Of a stretch of DNA of 27,576 bases, positions 14,379 through 20,325 are shown in pieces (position 1 is the first letter of the stretch; every line of letters begins with the position of its first letter). A model generated the notes under the pieces. The model searched no databases, was not told the DNA's origin, and worked only from the letters and a program-made list of their open reading frames with translations. The translations under genes were made by a program, and so were the position numbers. Origin of the DNA: a virus; the IMG/VR virus record IMGVR_UViG_3300026078_000077, positions 1 through 27,576 of that record. The stretch is one strand, 5' to 3'.

Positions 14379-14671
14379 TCGGTCACCGACAGCAGCGCCT
14401 GGGCCAGCTTCTCGGCGGTCAGGGTGCGCGGGTAGTCCTTGCCCTTGCGGCAGGCGGCCAGGATCTCGGCAGCGGATTCGCGGACCATGTCGCTGGCTCC
14501 CTCGATCGCGCCCCGGCGCCGCTGCTCCAGCTCTCCCGCCCACAGCTCGACTGCCCCGGCGCCCAGGTCGCCCTGACTCCACTGCTGGGCCGACACCACC
14601 GTGCAGCGGGCCATCGTCAGCGCCATGCCCGACAGGCCCAGTTCGGTCGCGATCTGCTGGAGGTTGCTCAT
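14375..14671 (-). CDS. Small helical protein, first gene of the AcrVA2-like operon
   Basis: 98 residues from ATG 14671 with GAAGGAGAG upstream. Almost wholly helical: LQQIATELGLSGMALTMARC resembles the start of a helix-turn-helix, followed by ELWAGELEQRRRGAIEGASD and a Leu/Ala-rich end. It could be a small regulator like the Aca proteins that accompany anti-CRISPR genes, but no complete HTH can be demonstrated by eye. Confidence 0.7.
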   Translation of the reverse strand: MSNLQQIATELGLSGMALTMARCTVVSAQQWSQGDLGAGAVELWAGELEQRRRGAIEGASDMVRESAAEILAACRKGKDYPRTLTAEKLAQALLSVTE

Positions 14672-14719
14672 CTCGGTCTCTCCTTCAGTGTCGGGGGCTG
14701 GTCGCTCCCTCTAAGATCA

Positions 14720-14764
14720 ATTCAACCATAGAATTGTCCCGCTGTCAATATCGACAGCGGGACA
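14720..14764 (-). promoter_or_regulatory. Promoter overlapped by a 12-bp inverted repeat
   Basis: Minus strand: TTGACA (14748-14743), 17-nt spacer with GACAA, TTGAAT (14725-14720). The arms TGTCCCGCTGTC (14735-14746) and its complement (14753-14764) form a perfect inverted repeat over the -35 box. Same design as at 12747 and 25801. It drives the operon of the AcrVA2-like gene. Confidence 0.8.
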
Positions 14765-14774
14765 TCCGAGTCGG

Positions 14775-14906
14775 CTACTTCTTGCTCTTGGAGCAGGACT
14801 GTTTGTGAATGTCCAGCGCGGCCCTGGCGGCCTCCTCGTTGCCATATTCGTTGGTGACGAATCCGCAGCTGCAGCTCTTGCGGTAGGTCTGGTTGTCAGC
14901 CGTCAG
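14775..14906 (-). CDS. Tiny Cys-containing protein, apparent CTG start
   Basis: 43 residues beginning MTADNQTYRK if the CTG at 14906 is used; this is the only start-like codon 7 nt after a clear GGAGG. The peptide contains CSCG (about residue 12) and QSC (about 38), a possible zinc site, and ends in a basic tail (SKSKK). It overlaps the 17-codon frame upstream. The composition looks coding, but the start codon is unusual. Confidence 0.5.
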   Translation of the reverse strand: MTADNQTYRKSCSCGFVTNEYGNEEAARAALDIHKQSCSKSKK

Positions 14907-14949
14907 TCTCGGTCCTCCGGATCAGCGCGTAACGGTTCCGGCGCCTCAT
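14896..14949 (-). CDS. Possible 17-residue leader peptide
   Basis: ATG 14949 overlaps the stop of the 15035 gene (ATGA) and the frame reads MRRRNRYALIRRTETDG before TGA. It contains the ribosome site for the CTG-started gene that follows, so it may exist only to couple translation. There is no strong ribosome site of its own. Confidence 0.35.
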   Translation of the reverse strand: MRRRNRYALIRRTETDG

Positions 14950-15035
14950 CGCTTGGTCTGCTCGGCGCCGATGCGGAATGATTCGGCGATGGAGGCCCAC
15001 CACGCGCGCCTCAACGGCTTGAGAAACCGTCTCAT
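14946..15035 (-). CDS. Tiny basic protein
   Basis: 29 residues from ATG 15035, which overlaps the previous stop (TGATG), with GGAGGAGGGG upstream. MRRFLKPLRRAWWASIAESF looks like a basic amphipathic helix and could bind membrane or nucleic acid. Supported by the start context and by tight overlaps on both sides. Confidence 0.55.
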   Translation of the reverse strand: MRRFLKPLRRAWWASIAESFRIGAEQTKR

Positions 15036-15310
15036 CAGTACCCCTCCTCCAGGCCCCAGGCGGGCCAGTTCTCGAAGATCCGGTCCAGCGCGATCGAGAC
15101 GTTGTCTTCGTCCTCGTCCACGCAGGGGCCGCCGTCCACGTAGGCGGTACCCAGCGCGGTCGGCTGGCCCTTCTCGTTGTACTGCACCCCGCCGCTGTAC
15201 AGCTCCCAGCGGCCGGACCGGGCCCGGTAGTACACCCCGACCCCGTTGATGGTCCCCTCGATCTGAATCGGACAGGAGTCGGGGAACACCTTCAAGCTGA
15301 TCTCGACCAT
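15035..15310 (-). CDS. Unknown small beta-rich protein
   Basis: 91 residues from ATG 15310, overlapping the preceding stop. The pattern of short strands (EISLKVFPDSCPIQIEGTIN, GVGVYYRARSGRWELYSGG) ends with an acidic helix (DEDEDNVSIALDRIFENW). Part of a chain of overlapping minus-strand genes. Family not recognised. Confidence 0.75.
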   Translation of the reverse strand: MVEISLKVFPDSCPIQIEGTINGVGVYYRARSGRWELYSGGVQYNEKGQPTALGTAYVDGGPCVDEDEDNVSIALDRIFENWPAWGLEEGY

Positions 15311-15525
15311 CAGAACGCCGTCCAGTCTGTAGCTTCTCGGTCCTGCTCGGTCGGCTCGTACGGGCGCAAGCAGGTGAACTGGTAGAACAGGTACACCACC
15401 CCCGGCCCGTTCTCGTATGTTCCCACCCAGCAGTCATACAGATGGTGGCTGGGGATGGACCACGCTTCGCGGGCAGCAGCGGCGCCGGACATCAGTTGGG
15501 CGTGGGTGTCCAGCCAGCTGGCCAT
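15310..15525 (-). CDS. Unknown small protein
   Basis: 71 residues from ATG 15525, which follows the previous stop after one base (TGAGATG). It starts with a helix (SWLDTHAQLMSGAAAAREAW) and has a Tyr/Phe-rich centre (GPGVVYLFYQFTC). An exact copy of the 12-bp motif is read here as GPGVVY, in the direction of transcription. Confidence 0.7.
   Translation of the reverse strand: MASWLDTHAQLMSGAAAAREAWSIPSHHLYDCWVGTYENGPGVVYLFYQFTCLRPYEPTEQDREATDWTAF
15392..15403 (-). repeat. 12-bp motif, exact copy
   Basis: GGGGGTGGTGTA on the minus strand, inside the 71-residue minus-strand gene and in the same orientation as its transcription. Confidence 0.85.
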
Positions 15526-15526
15526 C

Positions 15527-16054
15527 TCATCGGCCCCGTTCGTGGTACCAGCGCCACGGGTCGATGACTGCGTCTGAACGAGAGCGGTCGGCCTCAGCCA
15601 ATATGGCCATGGTCCGCCCGTTCGACGGGTCGCCTCCTCCGTCTAGATAGACCTGTGTCGCCGTTCGAGTGTCAGGCCGCAGGTTTCCCGGCTCGTAGGT
15701 TAGCATCCGCAGGTTGGCCCGGAGCTGGATCGGAGACGCCTGCACCACCGGTTGGGTGAAGCACTCGAACCAATGGGTGACATCCGGACCCGAAGGCGGG
15801 TCTCCTGCCTGAGCCAGGTCCGGCCGGGTGACCTTCACGCTTCCCACCCGTTGGTCGCGCGGCGAGAATTGCGCCAGTTTGACGCCCAGCATCTCGATGC
15901 CCTGCCACGACAGATTGCGCAGGTACCTGACTCGCTCGCCGTCCTGGTTCACAGCCTCGTACGACAGCACGAACGGCCGGGTGTTCTTCGGCGGCAGCAG
16001 CCCGAACCACCGGCGCTTGGTCGGCGGTGGTCTGCGCATATCCACGACACGCAT
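15527..16054 (-). CDS. Unknown minus-strand protein, first of the small-gene chain
   Basis: 175 residues from ATG 16054 with AAAGGA 7 nt upstream. A basic, Pro-rich start (MRRPPPTKRRWFGLLPPK) leads into a beta-like region (FVLSYEAVNQDGERVRYLRN), a central WFECFTQPVVQ and a helical end. No domain recognised. The leader shares the hairpin-plus-GCTGACWATTGAAAGGA arrangement with the 11869 gene. Confidence 0.75.
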   Translation of the reverse strand: MRVVDMRRPPPTKRRWFGLLPPKNTRPFVLSYEAVNQDGERVRYLRNLSWQGIEMLGVKLAQFSPRDQRVGSVKVTRPDLAQAGDPPSGPDVTHWFECFTQPVVQASPIQLRANLRMLTYEPGNLRPDTRTATQVYLDGGGDPSNGRTMAILAEADRSRSDAVIDPWRWYHERGR

Positions 16055-16075
16055 GTCTGTCCTTTCAATTGTCAG

Positions 16076-16112
16076 CCCGCCCGCACGGCCGTGTGCGGGC
16101 GGGGGTGGTGTA
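16076..16112 (-). promoter_or_regulatory. Leader hairpin with an exact 12-bp motif
   Basis: CCCGCCCGCAC (16076-16086) pairs with GTGCGGGCGGG (16093-16103), 6-nt loop. The right arm runs into an exact GGGGGTGGTGTA (16101-16112, plus strand). It lies between two minus-strand genes and could be a terminator for the 16340 gene, an attenuator for the 16054 gene or a repressor site. Confidence 0.65.
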
Positions 16113-16127
16113 GCCGACGACCGTCCG

Positions 16128-16340
16128 TCAGTCGCCGATCTCGGCCCGGATCAGCGTCAGCGCCTCGTTGTGGGTGGGAGCGTCGCCCAGGTACTCGATC
16201 CCGCCGTCCGAGACGGCGTGGACGTCGAATCCGGACCAGTCGATCAGGCGGTTCCGCACGACCAGGAACACCTCCCCGTTCACACGCACCGACCACAGGA
16301 TACCGTCCGTCTCGGCCGTCAGCTTCAGCTCGTTCGCCAT
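16128..16340 (-). CDS. Unknown small protein
   Basis: 70 residues from ATG 16340 behind AGAAGGAGA. The sequence looks like a compact alpha/beta protein: LKLTAETDGILWSVRVNGEV, FLVVRNRLIDWSGF and a C-terminal helix (THNEALTLIRAEIGD). Family not recognised. It has its own promoter at 16379-16408 and is the first gene of the minus block. Confidence 0.75.
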   Translation of the reverse strand: MANELKLTAETDGILWSVRVNGEVFLVVRNRLIDWSGFDVHAVSDGGIEYLGDAPTHNEALTLIRAEIGD

Positions 16341-16378
16341 CTTGAGATCTCCTTCTACTTGACTAACTGACAAATGCC

Positions 16379-16408
16379 AGCTTAGCAGCCCCTGTGTCCG
16401 ACTGTCAA
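16379..16408 (-). promoter_or_regulatory. Promoter of the first minus-strand gene
   Basis: Minus strand: TTGACA (16408-16403), then GACAC four bases further, and TAAGCT (16384-16379) after an 18-nt spacer. It is a looser member of the GACAA promoter group. Confidence 0.6.
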
Positions 16409-16527
16409 GTATGGGTTTTATCATGCTCGGGACCTGGCGACGCAAAACGCCTGCGTGCTAGAGTGGTATCTGCCGCTGCTGCTGTGCCAGTCAGGTCGCG
16501 GGGGCGGTAGTCAATTAAATAGACGCT

Positions 16528-16596
16528 GCGGGTGTGGTGGAGTAGTACCACGTCGGCCTCATAAGCCGAAGGCGCCGTGCGAATCGGACACCCGCT
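16528..16596 (+). tRNA. tRNA-Met(CAU)-like sequence, degenerate T-arm
   Basis: Acceptor arms GCGGGTG (16528-16534) and CACCCGC (16589-16595) pair fully; the base after the first arm is T as expected at position 8; the D stem GTGG/CCAC is perfect; the anticodon stem TCGGC/GCCGA is perfect with loop CTCATAA, anticodon CAU. The T-arm is poor: loop TGCGAAT with only three good pairs, and the D-loop lacks GG. It is either a degenerate phage tRNA, a tRNA mimic or a remnant. The stretch 16409-16734 holds nothing else convincing. Confidence 0.5.
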
Positions 16597-16734
16597 ACGA
16601 TCTCGACGACGTGACTGCTGTGTCAACCAGGCTCTGCGTCCAAGAAAACACGGGTGCGCGCGACCCTGGAACTTGGGACATCCTGCTCTGACTGGGGCAG
16701 TGCGGTTCGGAGATCGTACGGCGGTCTCACCGTT

Positions 16735-16784
16735 CACAACAGGGCCCGTGTGCCAGCTAAGCAGCGCACACGGGCCCTGTTGTG
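16735..16784. terminator. Very long perfect hairpin terminator
   Basis: CACAACAGGGCCCGTGTGC (16735-16753) and its exact complement (16766-16784) give a 19-bp stem with a 12-nt loop CAGCTAAGCAGC. It lies after the tRNA-like sequence and seven bases before the -35 box of the next gene. Its length and perfection suggest a strong terminator or a processing site. Confidence 0.85.
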
Positions 16785-16790
16785 TCCCGA

Positions 16791-16819
16791 TTGTGCAACC
16801 GCGCAGCCGGGCGTAGCCT
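16791..16819 (+). promoter_or_regulatory. Promoter for a near-leaderless gene
   Basis: TTGTGC (16791-16796), 17-nt spacer, TAGCCT (16814-16819), and the ATG six bases later. The start point would fall at or next to the ATG. Confidence 0.6.
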
Positions 16820-16825
16820 GGTCAC

Positions 16826-17116
16826 ATGGACACCGCCGACAGCCTCGCCTACGATTCGTACCTGGGCGGCATAAATCCGGGTCCGCGCTACAGCGGGCAG
16901 CCGAACGTCAAGCCGGGTGATGACTCGCGCGATACACCACCCCCTGCCGGGACTCGTGTTCGGCACGCGAAGTCAGGGGAGTCCGGCACCGTGACCGGCG
17001 AGCATGTTCACGGGCATTCGGGTGAGCGCATGCCCACTGTGCGCTGGGACGGCCAGCCAGCCACGGGTTTCACCTCCGACCAGGGCTACAGCCTCGATAG
17101 TTTGACCAACCCGTAA
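16826..17116 (+). CDS. SH3-like small protein, paralogue 3 of 3
   Basis: 96 residues from ATG 16826. After a variable 40-residue start it reads AGTRVRHAKSGESGTVTGEH, then HGHSGERMPTVRWDG and DQGYSLDSLTNP, closely following the protein at 8909 (VGSRVQHRVSGQTGTVEGH ... PEVKWDG). The N-terminal parts of both contain NPGPRYSGQP/GPNYTPPGRP-like stretches. An exact motif copy lies inside, on the opposite strand. Function unknown. Confidence 0.8.
   Translation: MDTADSLAYDSYLGGINPGPRYSGQPNVKPGDDSRDTPPPAGTRVRHAKSGESGTVTGEHVHGHSGERMPTVRWDGQPATGFTSDQGYSLDSLTNP
16933..16944 (-). repeat. 12-bp motif, exact copy
   Basis: GGGGGTGGTGTA on the minus strand, read as DTPPP by the plus-strand gene, so the motif points against transcription. 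Confidence 0.85.
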
Positions 17117-17126
17117 GGAGAAAGTC

Positions 17127-17300
17127 ATGTTCGGCATCGCAGCGGTGGTCCTGTTCACGATCGCCGCGATCTTGTCCGGTACGGCCACGCACGTCTCGTC
17201 CACATGGTTCCAGCCCGCTACGCTGATGTTGTTCGGCCTAGCCTGCCTGGCCGTTCACCTGCTACCACTGGATGAGTACCGCAGGCGCTTTGTCCGCTGA
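17127..17300 (+). CDS. Small two-helix membrane protein
   Basis: 57 residues from ATG 17127 with AAGGAG 6 nt upstream, 10 bp after the previous stop. Two hydrophobic helices (about residues 2-18 and 30-47) are joined by GTATHVSSTWFQP and followed by a basic tail (YRRRFVR), giving a hairpin in the membrane. Role unknown. Confidence 0.75.
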   Translation: MFGIAAVVLFTIAAILSGTATHVSSTWFQPATLMLFGLACLAVHLLPLDEYRRRFVR

Positions 17301-17325
17301 GCAAGTCCTGTGCTAGCCTGCCCGC

Positions 17326-17628
17326 ATGAGCGACTACCCCGAGCACGACAGGATGCACGCGGTTCAATCCGCCGCCCACGCGATCGGCGAGTTCTTGGAG
17401 TGGCTGATCGACGAGCGCGGTGTCACGCTGTGCCGGGACGACGGCGAGGGCAGGCTGGAGCCGTTCCCGGTCAACATCGAGAGCCTGCTGGCCGGACACC
17501 TCGGCATCGACCTGGCCCGCATCGAGGCTGAGAAGGACCAGATGCTGCAGGTTCAGCGCGAGGTCAACGAGCGTGCCCGCGCCGGTGTGGTAGAATCTCG
17601 GAAAGCACAGCCGACGAACCTGGACTAG
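17326..17628 (+). CDS. Unknown helical protein
   Basis: 100 residues from ATG 17326. Helices are evident at HAVQSAAHAIGEFLEWLIDE and in a C-terminal coiled-coil-like stretch (IEAEKDQMLQVQREVNER). TAGCCT sits about 10 nt before the ATG, so the message may be nearly leaderless. Family not recognised. Confidence 0.75.
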   Translation: MSDYPEHDRMHAVQSAAHAIGEFLEWLIDERGVTLCRDDGEGRLEPFPVNIESLLAGHLGIDLARIEAEKDQMLQVQREVNERARAGVVESRKAQPTNLD

Positions 17629-17776
17629 CAGGCGGCGGGCCAGCCCGTGTTGGCGGGTTCCAGACAGGCGCCGCACGTGTTGCAGGGGTCGGGTCGACGG
17701 ACCCGGGGGCTGTGAGACGTCGGCGCCTGCGATCATGGGCCTTAGCTGATCGATCAAGGGTCGGCGCGACGTTACA

Positions 17777-17811
17777 CTTCACCCCCGGTGGCCGAAAGCA
17801 CGGGGGTGAAG
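17777..17811 (+). terminator. Hairpin terminator candidate
   Basis: CTTCACCCCCG (17777-17787) pairs with CGGGGGTGAAG (17801-17811), loop of 13 nt. It lies 150 bp after the 17326 gene. The stretch 17629-18071 contains this hairpin, a TTGACA at 17947 with no good -10 box, and no gene that I can support. Confidence 0.6.
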
Positions 17812-18071
17812 CTGTATGCTAGGGTGTTTCTAAGCACGAGACAAGACCGGCAACCAGCTGGAGTTGAGTGCTGCCGCGTCGTTTAGTGGGTTCTACGGCC
17901 GATTAACGTCAGCGGCTGGGACGGTGAGCGAAAGCAGCCGACCTTCTTGACAGCGTGGCGGTCGACCCCGGCCTAGGTGGAGCAGGGCTGTGAACCGTAT
18001 CCTCACAGCACGCAGTGAAGCCGCTCCCAGTTGGGTACGGTGGAGAGAAGCCGGGGCAGGCCGCCACGCAC

Positions 18072-18155
18072 GGAGAGGCCGCCGATGTGGCGACGGCAGC
18101 ACCCTGCTAAGGTGTAGGCTTTCGGGTCTTGCGGGTTCGACTCCCGCTCTCTCCG
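18072..18155 (+). tRNA. tRNA-Ser(GCU)
   Basis: 84 nt including the discriminator G, no CCA encoded. Acceptor GGAGAGG/TCTCTCC (7 bp with one wobble), D stem GCCG/CGGC with loop ATGTGGCGA containing the expected GG, anticodon stem GCACC/GGTGT with loop CTGCTAA (anticodon GCU, codons AGC/AGU), a 15-nt class II variable arm with its own stem (AGGC/GTCT), and a perfect T-arm GCGGG-TTCGACT-CCCGC. Position 8 is C rather than T. A second GGAGAGA lies exactly 30 bp upstream (18042-18048), possibly from a partial duplication. Confidence 0.9.
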
Positions 18156-18176
18156 CGTCTGATGTACACTGGCGGC

Positions 18177-18416
18177 ATGACAGCAGTATTCGCCTCACCG
18201 CCGGAGCCGGGTACGAAGCCCCAGTATCCGTTCGCCGAGTGGCTCAACGGTCGAAAGTGGGTGCTGGTGCGGGGCCGAGATTTCTGGGGAGACCCAGCCG
18301 TCCTCGTCCGCAGCATCGAGGCGTCGGCCCGAGCTCGGCGACTGACCGTCGAGATCAAAATCGACGGAGGATTGATGGCCGTTCAGGCGGTGTCCAGTGG
18401 TCAAGATCACCCCTGA
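18177..18416 (+). CDS. Unknown small protein after the tRNA
   Basis: 79 residues from ATG 18177, with TACACT (a -10-like box) six bases upstream. The sequence is mixed: FAEWLNGRKWVLVRGRDFWG, then RSIEASARARRLTVEIKIDGG, suggesting a small alpha/beta fold. The stop lies 20 bp inside the next gene. Family not recognised. Confidence 0.75.
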   Translation: MTAVFASPPEPGTKPQYPFAEWLNGRKWVLVRGRDFWGDPAVLVRSIEASARARRLTVEIKIDGGLMAVQAVSSGQDHP

Positions 18417-18591
18417 GCATCGTGAGGCCAGCCGTCTGCGTGCCTGTGGGTTGAATTACCACGAAATCGCGGCCGTGATGCGCACCACGCCGGATAGGGT
18501 TTCAACTCAGGTCCGTGAGTATTGCCGAGTGATCCAGTTGCAACTGGCGGCAGAACAGGAGGACGCTGATGGCGAAGAAAACAGCGGCTGA
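18397..18591 (+). CDS. Small helix-turn-helix protein
   Basis: 64 residues from GTG 18397. The core ASRLRACGLNYHEIAAVM followed by TTPDRVSTQVREYCRV is a sigma-region-4-like or transposase-like HTH. It overlaps both neighbours, as in a coupled operon. Its place two genes upstream of the probable small terminase suggests DNA binding in packaging or regulation; this is inference. Confidence 0.75.
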   Translation: MVKITPEHREASRLRACGLNYHEIAAVMRTTPDRVSTQVREYCRVIQLQLAAEQEDADGEENSG

Positions 18592-18859
18592 GCGTTACGC
18601 CACCCGCAAGCAACGAGTGGCGATCGATCTGCGGATTCGTACCCTGATAGCGGCCGATGTCGGAGCACGCCACGCCCGCTTGCGCGACAAGTACGGCCCG
18701 GACTGGAAGGGCAAGCTGATCCGGTCGATAAACCAGCAGACTGCTGACTGGCTGCATATTGTCGAGTCAAACCCCTATCGACGCCCGTCCGATCCGGAGT
18801 TCGGTCCCCCGACTGCGGGCGACAGCCCAAAGCCGTGGCTACGGCGGGGGGTGGTGTAG
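18569..18859 (+). CDS. Unknown basic protein upstream of terS
   Basis: 96 residues from ATG 18569 with AGGAGG upstream. A strongly basic helical N-terminus (AKKTAAERYATRKQRVAID) continues to about residue 70; the C-terminus is Pro-rich and ends RRGVV. The last four codons and the TAG stop coincide with an exact copy of the 12-bp motif. Family not recognised. Confidence 0.75.
   Translation: MAKKTAAERYATRKQRVAIDLRIRTLIAADVGARHARLRDKYGPDWKGKLIRSINQQTADWLHIVESNPYRRPSDPEFGPPTAGDSPKPWLRRGVV
18847..18858 (+). repeat. 12-bp motif, exact copy, covering a stop codon
   Basis: GGGGGTGGTGTA whose last two bases are the first two of the TAG stop of the 18569 gene; the terS-like gene begins two bases later. 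The G run could also serve as its ribosome site. Confidence 0.85.
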
Positions 18860-19381
18860 GTGGCGGCGTCCGAAGGCGGAGGGGTTCCCAAGTCCCCGGC
18901 TGCGATTGCCCGGTACGAACGGGAGAAGGCGGAGAACCGAGAGCGCCAGCGGCAGGCTCTGGAGCTGCGTCAGTCGGGGCATACGTACCGGCAGATCGCT
19001 GAGATCCAGGGCACGTCGGCCAGATCGGCGATGCTGCGTTGCAAGAAGGCGGTCAAGAAGGATATCCCGCCTGAGTTGGTGGAGACGGTCCGCGATATTG
19101 AACTGTCTCGGCTGGACATCATTACGCAGATGAACCTCATCTTGATGCAGAAGGCGTACGAGGCAGGCGACGTAGACAACTTCTGCAAGCTGCAGGACCG
19201 GGTGCACGCCGTCCACGATCGGCGCAAGAAGATGATACCGATCGAAGCGCCAACGAAGCTGGTGATCGATCAGACGACCACGATGCAGACCGATCAGGAC
19301 CGCGAGCTGTCGGATCTGCTGTCCAGGAAGGCACAAGAGGTCGAGGACACGATCCGCTGGCTGAGTGAGAACGCGGAATAG
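18860..19381 (+). CDS. Probable terminase small subunit
   Basis: 173 residues from GTG 18860, directly after the previous stop. Residues 30-70 form an HTH (ALELRQSGHTYRQIAEIQ, then TSARSAMLRCKKAV); residues 75-130 are helical with SRLDIITQMN and a GD turn followed by LQDRVHAVHDRRKKM, a layout seen in small terminases that recognise the packaging site. The acidic C-terminal helix could be the large-subunit contact. The large subunit lies 4.1 kb downstream, unusually far, so the call is moderate. A different HTH regulator is the alternative. Confidence 0.6.
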   Translation: MAASEGGGVPKSPAAIARYEREKAENRERQRQALELRQSGHTYRQIAEIQGTSARSAMLRCKKAVKKDIPPELVETVRDIELSRLDIITQMNLILMQKAYEAGDVDNFCKLQDRVHAVHDRRKKMIPIEAPTKLVIDQTTTMQTDQDRELSDLLSRKAQEVEDTIRWLSENAE

Positions 19382-19395
19382 CAAAGTTAGATTCA

Positions 19396-19422
19396 GGCCG
19401 GACGCTCAACGGGCGTCTGGCC
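19396..19422 (+). terminator. Hairpin terminator after the terS-like gene
   Basis: GGCCGGACGC (19396-19405), loop TCAACGG, GCGTCTGGCC (19413-19422): a 10-bp stem with one wobble, 14 bp after the stop. Confidence 0.65.
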
Positions 19423-19445
19423 AAATAGTGCGGTAGGATAGCGCG

Positions 19446-19712
19446 GTGGCTGGACTGATAGCAGATGAAGAGCTTACCGATGCGGTCGACCGATACCTGC
19501 ACGCGGTGGGATGGGCCGACGCCCAGATGCCGGTGGTGGACGTGCTGGTGGTGATCCATCGGCGTGGATTCGACGAGGACGGCGGCAAGTCTCTAACTTC
19601 AACGATCATTCCGACTGACTCTTCGGTGCCTACCCTGATGGGGATGTGCCGGGCCGCTGAGATGAGGTTCGAGAAGATGGTCAATGCGTCTTTCGTTGAC
19701 CCGGAAGAGTAG
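19446..19712 (+). CDS. Unknown small protein
   Basis: 88 residues from GTG 19446; TAGGAT seven bases upstream could be a -10 box for a near-leaderless message. An amphipathic start (DEELTDAVDRYLHAVGW) is followed by a strand-like PVVDVLVVIHRRGF and a Met-rich helix (LMGMCRAAEMRFEKMV). Family not recognised. Confidence 0.7.
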   Translation: MAGLIADEELTDAVDRYLHAVGWADAQMPVVDVLVVIHRRGFDEDGGKSLTSTIIPTDSSVPTLMGMCRAAEMRFEKMVNASFVDPEE

Positions 19713-19713
19713 G

Positions 19714-20073
19714 GTGATCGTGATGATGCCGCTGCGTCGATACGCTCCCAACGCAGAGTGGGAGGTGGTGTCACATCCGATGACCAGTCCTGCCCCGGAC
19801 GGGTCGGTGGCCTACTACCAGGACAGTCTGTCGCCACTGGACGAAGAAGGCAGGTTCGTAGACGGTGTGGCCAGGGCGCTGTGCCAGTACCTGGCTGCAT
19901 TGACCGTACGCAAGAACGTTCCGATCACTGACGGCCCATATCTGCAAGTGCTGGAGGACGACGGTGCGGTCCCGCCCGGTTGGGTGATGATCCGGGCGCT
20001 GGTCTGGTGCGACGAGTTCGACCTGCTGACTCCCTTGACTGACGACGCGGTGTCGACGGGAACTGTGGTATGA
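19714..20073 (+). CDS. Unknown protein
   Basis: 119 residues from GTG 19714 (GGAAGAG upstream; ATGs at 19723 and 19726 are possible). Mixed alpha/beta with a central helix (DGVARALCQYLAALTV) and a strand WVMIRALVWCDEFDLL. A 10/12 copy of the 12-bp motif lies at 19761-19772. The stop overlaps the next ATG (ATGA). Family not recognised. Confidence 0.7.
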   Translation: MIVMMPLRRYAPNAEWEVVSHPMTSPAPDGSVAYYQDSLSPLDEEGRFVDGVARALCQYLAALTVRKNVPITDGPYLQVLEDDGAVPPGWVMIRALVWCDEFDLLTPLTDDAVSTGTVV

Positions 20074-20282
20074 CCGACTGGCGCGAGTACGACCACGAAC
20101 GCAAGGCCGACACCGCCCCCGAGGCCGATGAGTTGGTGTGGGTCTGGGAGGCCGGATACCAGGGTGAGCCCGGAGCCAGTTTCGGTTACTTTGACGGTCA
20201 CTGCTTCCGGATGTGGTGGGGCACCGATGACTGCCACGTCACTCACTGGGCCGAGATTGAGTATCCGGCGGGCCCGTCATGA
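20070..20282 (+). CDS. Small DUF551-like protein
   Basis: 70 residues from ATG 20070. The pattern ELVWVWEAGYQGEPG followed by FGYFDGHCFRMWWG and CHVTHWAEIEYP resembles the DUF551 family of phage proteins, which end in V-T-H-W-x-P. Function of the family is unknown. The match is by pattern only. Confidence 0.7.
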   Translation: MTDWREYDHERKADTAPEADELVWVWEAGYQGEPGASFGYFDGHCFRMWWGTDDCHVTHWAEIEYPAGPS

Positions 20283-20325
20283 CGTCGGCCGTCGATCATA
20301 AGAAGGCCAAGGAAGGACAACCCCC

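Noticed and set aside
16455-16691. Plus-strand frame of 78 codons in the gap after the minus block
   Set aside because: It runs through the tRNA-like sequence, has no ribosome site and no recognisable features.
17629-17717. Cys-rich minus-strand reading frame (DPCNTCGACLEP-like) in the gene-poor stretch
   Set aside because: It looks protein-like but has no start codon before an upstream stop, so at most it is a remnant.
17941-17980. TTGACA at 17947 as a promoter for the tRNA
   Set aside because: No acceptable -10 box lies at 16-19 nt; the best match is too far away.
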